NCBI GenBank assembly: GCA_002299465.1
Contig: DBNX01000012.1
Coordinates: 1,043-10,662 of the forward strand
Origin: Patescibacteria group bacterium UBA661
GTDB taxonomy: Bacteria > Patescibacteriota > Minisyncoccia > Phycocordibacterales > UBA918
Length of the DNA stretch: 9,620 nucleotides
Reading direction: 5' to 3'
Part shown: positions 6,082 to 9,620 of the stretch, in pieces
Numbering within the stretch: the first letter of the stretch is position 1
How the letters are laid out: every line of letters starts with the position of its first letter
Position numbers and translations under genes: made by a program
The notes under the pieces: generated by a model
What the model was told of the DNA's origin: nothing
What the model saw: the letters and a program-made list of their open reading frames with translations, nothing else
Database searches by the model: none

Positions 6082-6101
6082 AGCGTATTACCTCCGCTAC
6101 A
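6001..6101 (-). ncRNA. Candidate structured small RNA of unknown class
   Basis: Reading the minus strand, a predicted start near 6101 is followed within 3 nt by a long stem. AGCGGA-GG-TAATAC (6098-6085) pairs with GTATTA-TCCGCT (6064-6053), giving 12 bp with a 2-nt GG bulge. Its 20-nt loop contains a second small hairpin, TGTG-GAAA-TACA (6080-6069), with a GNRA-type tetraloop. A C-rich single-stranded linker (UUUCCCACCAC) follows, then a perfect 11-bp terminator hairpin and a U-tract. Sharp agreement of promoter, 5' structure and terminator argues for a free-standing RNA of about 100 nt. It matches no class I recognise (not SRP, 6S, tmRNA or RNase P cores). The only gene downstream on this strand is the distant protease, behind the terminator, so a riboswitch role is unlikely. 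The exposed C-rich segment could pair with G-rich ribosome-binding regions; this is inference. Confidence 0.5.
6007..6036 (-). terminator. Intrinsic terminator of the small RNA
   Basis: Perfect 11-bp stem (GTAAAAGTCCC, GGGACTTTTAC) with an 8-nt loop, followed on the minus strand by TTTTTAT. On the plus strand it lacks a U-tract, so it works leftwards. Confidence 0.75.
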
Positions 6102-6107
6102 TCCGTA

Positions 6108-6116
6108 ATTATATCA
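6108..6116 (-). promoter_or_regulatory. Extended -10 of the small RNA
   Basis: TGATATAAT on the minus strand is a perfect extended -10; the -35 region is T-rich with no clear match. It places +1 at about 6101, three bases before the 5' stem. Confidence 0.6.
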
Positions 6117-6151
6117 GTGGTTGAAAAAATAAACTACTGTTGAGTGTGATA

Positions 6152-6190
6152 AAACAAACGAGCCGCGCCTAAGGCGCGGCTCGTTTGTTT
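6152..6190. terminator. Strong terminator downstream of HU, probably bidirectional
   Basis: An 18-bp perfect stem (6152-6169 with 6173-6190) with a 3-nt loop and a GC-rich upper part (GAGCCGCGCC). It is flanked by A-runs on the left and T-runs on the right, so U-tracts exist in both directions. On the minus strand it starts 19 nt after the HU stop. On the plus strand it could end transcripts reading through from tRNA-Gly. Confidence 0.85.
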
Positions 6191-6208
6191 TTGGTTTAGA
6201 GCAACAGA

Positions 6209-6481
6209 TTACTTAACCGCTTCTTTAAGCGACTTAGCGGCGCGGAATTTTGGCACACGCATTGCTGGAACAGTAACGGTTTCACCAGTACGTGGATTAC
6301 GAGCCTCCCGCTTAGCGCGGAGTTTAGCTTCAAAAATACCAAAGCCAGCAACAGAAACTGATTGACCGTCTTTCATAGCGGACTCAATGCTGTTAAACAC
6401 GGTATCGACCGCTCTTTCCGCTTCGGCTTTAGTTGAGCCGAGAACTTCGTGTACTTGGCTGATGATATCTGCTTTATTCAT
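6209..6481 (-). CDS. HU-family DNA-binding protein
   Basis: A 90-aa histone-like protein, the standard length. It acts as a dimer that bends DNA and compacts the nucleoid. N-terminal helices MNKADIISQVHE...STKAEAERAVDTVFNSI (1-33) are followed by the family signature VSVAGFGIFEAKLRAKREARNP (43-64), with the arm tip RNPRTGE and the conserved proline at 63, and a C-terminal helix (RAAKSLKEAV). HU is a better call than IHF given the single copy here and the sequence. The ATG has no SD. A consensus TATAAT about 93 nt upstream suggests its own promoter and a leader of roughly 86 nt. A very strong terminator follows, consistent with a highly expressed single-gene transcript. Confidence 0.95.
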   Translation of the reverse strand: MNKADIISQVHEVLGSTKAEAERAVDTVFNSIESAMKDGQSVSVAGFGIFEAKLRAKREARNPRTGETVTVPAMRVPKFRAAKSLKEAVK

Positions 6482-6573
6482 AGAATGTGAGAGTTAAGTT
6501 TTCGTGATTAAATAATTTTTAATGTGGTGAGTGTTGTACTCAGACACGGCGCCGACTGTGTGGGCTTAGGAGT

Positions 6574-6602
6574 ATTATATAGCAACGTCTTTATACTGCC
6601 AC
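6574..6602 (-). promoter_or_regulatory. Promoter of the HU gene
   Basis: GTGGCA (6602-6597, 4/6) and TATAAT (6579-6574, 6/6) are separated by 17 nt on the minus strand. The predicted start near 6567 gives a leader of about 86 nt that contains the short GC palindrome CGGCGCCG. Two direct 10-bp repeats overlap the -35 and spacer. Confidence 0.6.
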
Positions 6603-6610
6603 GTCTTTAT
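6585..6610. repeat. Two 10-bp direct repeats in the HU promoter
   Basis: ACGTCTTTAT occurs at 6585-6594 and again at 6601-6610, 16 bp start to start. One copy lies in the promoter spacer and the other overlaps the -35. This is the arrangement expected of an operator for a regulator that binds as a tandem pair, though chance in AT-rich DNA is possible. Confidence 0.4.
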
Positions 6611-6658
6611 TTTTATAATTAGTGTGTTGTAACTATAAATGACATTAAGCACTTTTTA

Positions 6659-8176
6659 TTAGCGGGCGTAGCTCACGACGCGGGTCTCGCGAATGACATG
6701 TACCTTTATCTCACCAGGGTAACGCAATTTTGCTTCAATCGAGGCGGCAATCGTTCGGGCTAAGGTGTGGGTTTCAAAGTCTGTGAGCTGTTCTGGATTG
6801 ACGAGAATTCGAATCTCGCGACCGGCCGCAATCGCAAAAGCTTTTTCAACACCGGTGAGAGAGGTAGCAATTGCTTCCAAGTCAGAAAGACGCCTAACAT
6901 AATTTTCAATGGAATCACGCCGTGCTCCCGGACGACCACCGGAGATAGCATCGGCTACTTGGACAATGATTGATTCGGGTGTTTCGTAGGGGTATTCCTC
7001 ATGGTGAGCGCGCATCGCCAAAATTACCTTATGGTCAACACCATATTTCTCGAGAATACGAATACCAATCTCGACGTGAGTACCGGCCACTTCGTGACTG
7101 ACGGTTTTGCCGATGTCGTGAAGAAGTGCGCCGGCTCTAGCTACGGCTATGTCAGCACCCACCTCTTCGGCAATGATAGCCGCCAGGTGTGCCATTTCCA
7201 CTGAGTGCCAAAGCACATTTTGACCATAGCTGGTACGAAAATGAAGACGACCGAGAATCATAATTAGGTCAGGGTGCAGGTTTGGAACATTGGCTTCGTA
7301 GGCGGCTTTTTCGCCCATTTTTCTGACTGTGGTAGCCACCTCCTTGCGTGCTAGTTCCACCATCTCTTCAATTTTAGCGGGCTGGATGCGTCCATCTTTA
7401 AGGAGATTTTCCATGGCGACACGGGCAATTTCACGGCGAATCGGATCAAACGAAGAGAGAACAATATAGCCGGGAGTTTCATCAACCAGCACATCTACGC
7501 CCGTGGCACGTTCAAAAGCTCGAACGTTTCTACCTTCTTTGCCGATGACTTTACCCTTAAGATCATCGCTCGGTATTTCTACGTGGGCAGTCATAACATT
7601 AGACGGCATATTGTTGCCGACACGGTGAATGGCTGCCAAGAGTAGATTTTGGGCACGTTCTTCAAACAGTTCACTACCAGCCCGTTCGACTTTTTCGATA
7701 TGAGCTCTTAAATCCTCAGCGCGCTCCGCCTCAATCTTGGTGATGAGTTGTTGATAAGCTTGCTCACGCGAAAGACCCGCCACGGTTTCCATGGTGGTTT
7801 CAATCTCGAGTTTTCGCTCATCGAGCTGGGCTTTAAGATTTTTGATTTCAGTTACTTTTGCTTGGAGCAACTCGCGCTTTGAATCAAGATCGATTTGGCG
7901 GTTGTCTAGTAGTTCCTCGCGTTTTAGTAAGTGTCGTTCCTTCTCTGATAACTTTTCCTCAGAATTTTTTATATCAACTTTGGCTTCTTGTTCTAGAGTG
8001 GCGGCCTTGGCTTCGGCTCTCTCGATAATCGCTATTGCTTGTTTTTCAGCTTCGATGGTGCGTTCTTTGATGTCTAGCTCGAGGGATCGTTTTTTCGAAA
8101 GGGCGTGCAGGTACCGCAGGTAGTACCCGGCAATAATGCCGAGCCCTAGAACCAAGAGAATGGTTGCGGTCAGCAT
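6659..8176 (-). CDS. rny: Ribonuclease Y
   Basis: A 505-aa endoribonuclease that starts mRNA decay at the membrane. The order is that of RNase Y: an N-terminal membrane helix (residues 2-22), a long charged coiled coil (about 25-185), a KH domain (about 195-262) with the GxxG loop IGKEGRN (211-217), and an HD metal-dependent phosphodiesterase domain. In the HD domain I see H324 (VLWHS), H353-D354 in LLHDIGK, H391-H392 (AHHEE) and D409 (VADA), all expected metal ligands. Length is close to the B. subtilis protein (520 aa), and the C-terminal domain ends normally (IRETRVVSYAR). No SD precedes the ATG. A separate transcript is likely because a strong terminator lies between clpP and this gene. 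With a DksA-like protein, HU and Clp nearby, this is a core housekeeping segment. Confidence 0.97.
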   Translation of the reverse strand: MLTATILLVLGLGIIAGYYLRYLHALSKKRSLELDIKERTIEAEKQAIAIIERAEAKAATLEQEAKVDIKNSEEKLSEKERHLLKREELLDNRQIDLDSKRELLQAKVTEIKNLKAQLDERKLEIETTMETVAGLSREQAYQQLITKIEAERAEDLRAHIEKVERAGSELFEERAQNLLLAAIHRVGNNMPSNVMTAHVEIPSDDLKGKVIGKEGRNVRAFERATGVDVLVDETPGYIVLSSFDPIRREIARVAMENLLKDGRIQPAKIEEMVELARKEVATTVRKMGEKAAYEANVPNLHPDLIMILGRLHFRTSYGQNVLWHSVEMAHLAAIIAEEVGADIAVARAGALLHDIGKTVSHEVAGTHVEIGIRILEKYGVDHKVILAMRAHHEEYPYETPESIIVQVADAISGGRPGARRDSIENYVRRLSDLEAIATSLTGVEKAFAIAAGREIRILVNPEQLTDFETHTLARTIAASIEAKLRYPGEIKVHVIRETRVVSYAR

Positions 8177-8190
8177 ATGGTTCTAAATTT

Positions 8191-8196
8191 ATGATA
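8191..8196 (-). promoter_or_regulatory. Possible -10 of rny
   Basis: TATCAT on the minus strand (5/6) lies 14 nt upstream of the ATG, predicting a leader of about 7 nt. No -35 is clear. The promoter must lie between here and the terminator at 8263. Confidence 0.3.
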
Positions 8197-8262
8197 AAGC
8201 TAATTATCCGACTAAGATCTGCAAAATTAGCTCAATTCAAGATACCAGAGTGACGGGTGATT

Positions 8263-8294
8263 GTAAAACCGCTGGACTAGTCCAGCGGTTTTAC
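8263..8294 (-). terminator. Terminator downstream of clpP
   Basis: A 32-nt perfect palindrome: 14-bp stem with CTAG loop, GC-rich core CCGCTGGA/TCCAGCGG, flanked within the stem by A4 and T4. It lies 59 nt after the clpP stop. The minus-strand U-run is GGTTTTAC; on the plus strand a longer T-run follows, so it may act both ways. Confidence 0.75.
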
Positions 8295-8353
8295 CAAAAT
8301 TTTTATAACTTTTCTGGGGGAATTCGTGGGTTGCGGTCGGATGAGCCAAAGTC

Positions 8354-8962
8354 TTAGCCGTTGTAAACCTTATCGACAATCCCGTAGGTCTTGGCTTCCT
8401 CGGCATCCATAAAGAAGTCCCGATCGACATCTTGTTCAATTTTTGCGAGCTTTTGACCAGTCGCCTTGGCGAGCATTTTGTTTAATCGATCACGGGTCTT
8501 TAGGATGTGTTTAGCCGTAATGTCAATATCAGCCGCTTGACCGTAAGCACCACCACTGGGCTGATGAATCATCACCTCAGCGTTGGGAAGAATAAAGCGT
8601 TTGCCTTTGGCTCCTTGGGAGAGAATGAGGGAGCCCATCGAAGCGGCCAGCCCCACACAGACAGTTGCTACATCAGGCTTGATGTGGTGCATGGTGTCGA
8701 TAATGGAAAGACCAGCCGTAACACTACCGCCAGGAGAATTGATGTAGAGGAAAACGTCTTTCTTGGGGTCTTCGGCCTCGAGAAAGAGTAACTGAGCCAC
8801 GATTAAATTCGCCATGTAGTCTTCAACGGGACCGGTGACAAAGATAATCCTTTCTTTTAGCAGACGCGAAAAGATGTCAAAAGCACGTTCTCCGCCTTGA
8901 GTCTTTTCAATAACCATCGGGACTAAATAACTACTTGGACTAAGGGATTCTTTTTGTGACAT
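8354..8962 (-). CDS. clpP: ATP-dependent Clp protease proteolytic subunit
   Basis: A 202-aa serine peptidase that forms the double-heptamer chamber of the Clp protease and degrades proteins unfolded by ClpX or ClpC/A. The catalytic triad is Ser108 (GLAASMGS), His133 (VMIHQPSGG) and Asp182 (DVDRDFFM). Their spacing of 25 and 74 residues equals that of E. coli S97/H122/D171. The N-terminal loop ([23 protein letters not shown]) and the [11 protein letters not shown] oxyanion segment are typical. The ATG has no SD and lies 8 nt past an extended -10. The gene follows trigger factor (91-nt gap), a common order, but clpX is not the next gene: RNase Y is. A strong terminator follows. Confidence 0.97.
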   Translation of the reverse strand: MSQKESLSPSSYLVPMVIEKTQGGERAFDIFSRLLKERIIFVTGPVEDYMANLIVAQLLFLEAEDPKKDVFLYINSPGGSVTAGLSIIDTMHHIKPDVATVCVGLAASMGSLILSQGAKGKRFILPNAEVMIHQPSGGAYGQAADIDITAKHILKTRDRLNKMLAKATGQKLAKIEQDVDRDFFMDAEEAKTYGIVDKVYNG

Positions 8963-8970
8963 ATGGCGGT

Positions 8971-8979
8971 ATGTTAGCA
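8971..8979 (-). promoter_or_regulatory. Extended -10 of clpP close to its start codon
   Basis: TGCTAACAT on the minus strand (TGn plus a 4/6 -10) ends 8 nt before the ATG. Transcription would begin within 0-2 nt of the start codon. clpP could also be read from the trigger-factor promoter, as no terminator is seen in the 91-nt gap. Confidence 0.4.
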
Positions 8980-9053
8980 GAAAGTCGAGCGTCTAGCCAG
9001 TTTGCCTAGGGTAACACCAGATAAACGGGAGCCAGTACGCACTCTACAAAAAA

Positions 9054-9620
9054 CTAAAGCGTTTCTAATTTTTGTAAGACGGCATCGTTGGTCAGAAGGG
9101 AAGCGACGTAGGTGTAAACCCGCATCGGATCAGCTTCTTTGTAAGTATCCATAATCGCTTTAACTTGTTTGGTTAGCTCGGTAGTGTCGGGAGTGATGTT
9201 TTCAGTTTTGGCAATCTCGTTTAGTACTAGCTGCAGCTTGGCGCGCTTGGCGGCGGCTGGCTCCCAGTCTTTTGTTAATTCCGCTTCGGTTTTTTTGATG
9301 TGGTTTAGGTAATCTTCTAGTTTTAAGTTGGTGCGGGTGAGGTCTTCGTTCATCTGAGCGAACATTTGTCTTATTTCCGAATCAATCAAGATTTGGGGCA
9401 GCTCAAGCGAACAATCGGCCACGATAGCGTCGGTTAATTTCACACGGTGCGCGTTACGTACCGACTGCTTTTTTTCTAGGGAGAGATGCTCGGCAACGTT
9501 TTTCTTAAAGGTGGCAACGTCTGGGAACTGTCCGGGCTGACCAAGACTTTGTACATAATCGTCAGTGAGGGGTGGTAATGGTAAATCAGCAAGATTTTCA
9601 CCACGGTCTACGGTTTCGGG
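9054..9620 (-). CDS. tig: Trigger factor, C-terminal part (cut by the right window edge)
   Basis: 188 codons of the C-terminal part are present; the frame is open to the window edge, so the N-terminal ribosome-binding domain and probably most of the PPIase domain lie outside. Trigger factor is the ribosome-bound chaperone that meets nascent chains. Recognisable parts are the linker LPLPPLTDDYVQSLG, the helical segment FPDVATFKKNVAEHLSLE, the arm helix RNAHRVKLTDAIVADCSLEL, then PQILIDSEIRQMFAQM and further charged helices ending LTNDAVLQKLETL. GTG at 9443 is an internal codon, not the start, because the family homology continues upstream of it. Its place just before clpP is the usual one. Confidence 0.88.
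   Translation of the reverse strand, partial: PETVDRGENLADLPLPPLTDDYVQSLGQPGQFPDVATFKKNVAEHLSLEKKQSVRNAHRVKLTDAIVADCSLELPQILIDSEIRQMFAQMNEDLTRTNLKLEDYLNHIKKTEAELTKDWEPAAAKRAKLQLVLNEIAKTENITPDTTELTKQVKAIMDTYKEADPMRVYTYVASLLTNDAVLQKLETL

Noticed and set aside
6001..6101. SRP RNA, 6S RNA or a riboswitch
   Set aside because: The SRP domain IV core and the long open 6S duplex are absent, and the terminator is followed by no gene on the same strand that a riboswitch could control nearby.
7791..8123. 110-aa Ser/Arg-rich plus-strand ORF
   Set aside because: Antisense of the RNase Y coiled coil; the Ser/Arg bias is what the complement of Glu/Lys-rich codons yields.
8227..8439. 70-aa minus-strand ORF
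   Set aside because: It overlaps the end of clpP in another frame and spans the palindromic terminator.
9054..9443. Separate 129-aa gene starting with GTG at 9443
   Set aside because: The same frame continues to the window edge with trigger-factor-like sequence, so the GTG is internal.
1..9620. CRISPR array, transposon or phage remnants
   Set aside because: No regularly spaced repeats, transposase-like ORFs or terminal inverted repeats with target duplications were seen.

Overview
The window looks like a chromosomal housekeeping segment from a bacterium of the Candidate Phyla Radiation (Patescibacteria, perhaps a Parcubacteria-like lineage). This is an inference from gene content and style: a short TraR/DksA-type zinc-finger protein, an ECF-like sigma factor directly followed by a membrane protein with a DUF5667-like region, RNase Y, HU, a compact layout, and few Shine-Dalgarno (SD) sequences. 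The genetic code appears standard: TGA ends the DksA-like gene, and the only tRNA is an ordinary tRNA-Gly(UCC). No insertion sequence, phage gene, CRISPR array or other sign of recent transfer was seen.

Left part (1-2221): a small ORF of unknown function converges on a DksA/TraR-like gene, with a shared hairpin between them. The DksA-like gene diverges from corA (Mg2+/Co2+ channel), which is tightly linked to an RBBP9/YdeN-like alpha/beta hydrolase. Middle (2222-4655): an ECF-like sigma factor and a single-pass membrane protein form a two-gene unit that looks like a sigma/anti-sigma pair. A 315-base gap follows, with a terminator, a strong extended -10 element on the minus strand and a possible 32-codon ORF. 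Then, on the minus strand, comes a trypsin-like serine protease with an N-terminal membrane anchor or signal (4656-5756).

Right part (5757-9620): tRNA-Gly on the plus strand, then a compact structured-RNA candidate on the minus strand of about 100 nt. It has its own extended -10, a bulged 5' stem starting about 3 nt after the predicted transcription start, a GAAA-capped hairpin and an intrinsic terminator. It is followed by minus-strand genes for HU, RNase Y, ClpP and the C-terminal part of trigger factor, which runs off the right edge. tig-clpP adjacency is classic for protein quality control; clpX is not next to clpP here.

The most notable points are (1) the unannotated small RNA at about 6001-6101; (2) several -10 elements only 6-8 nt upstream of start codons that lack an SD (sigma factor, protease, clpP), which suggests leaderless mRNAs; (3) frequent TGn-extended -10 elements; (4) the sigma/DUF5667 unit; and (5) paired 10-bp direct repeats over the HU promoter.
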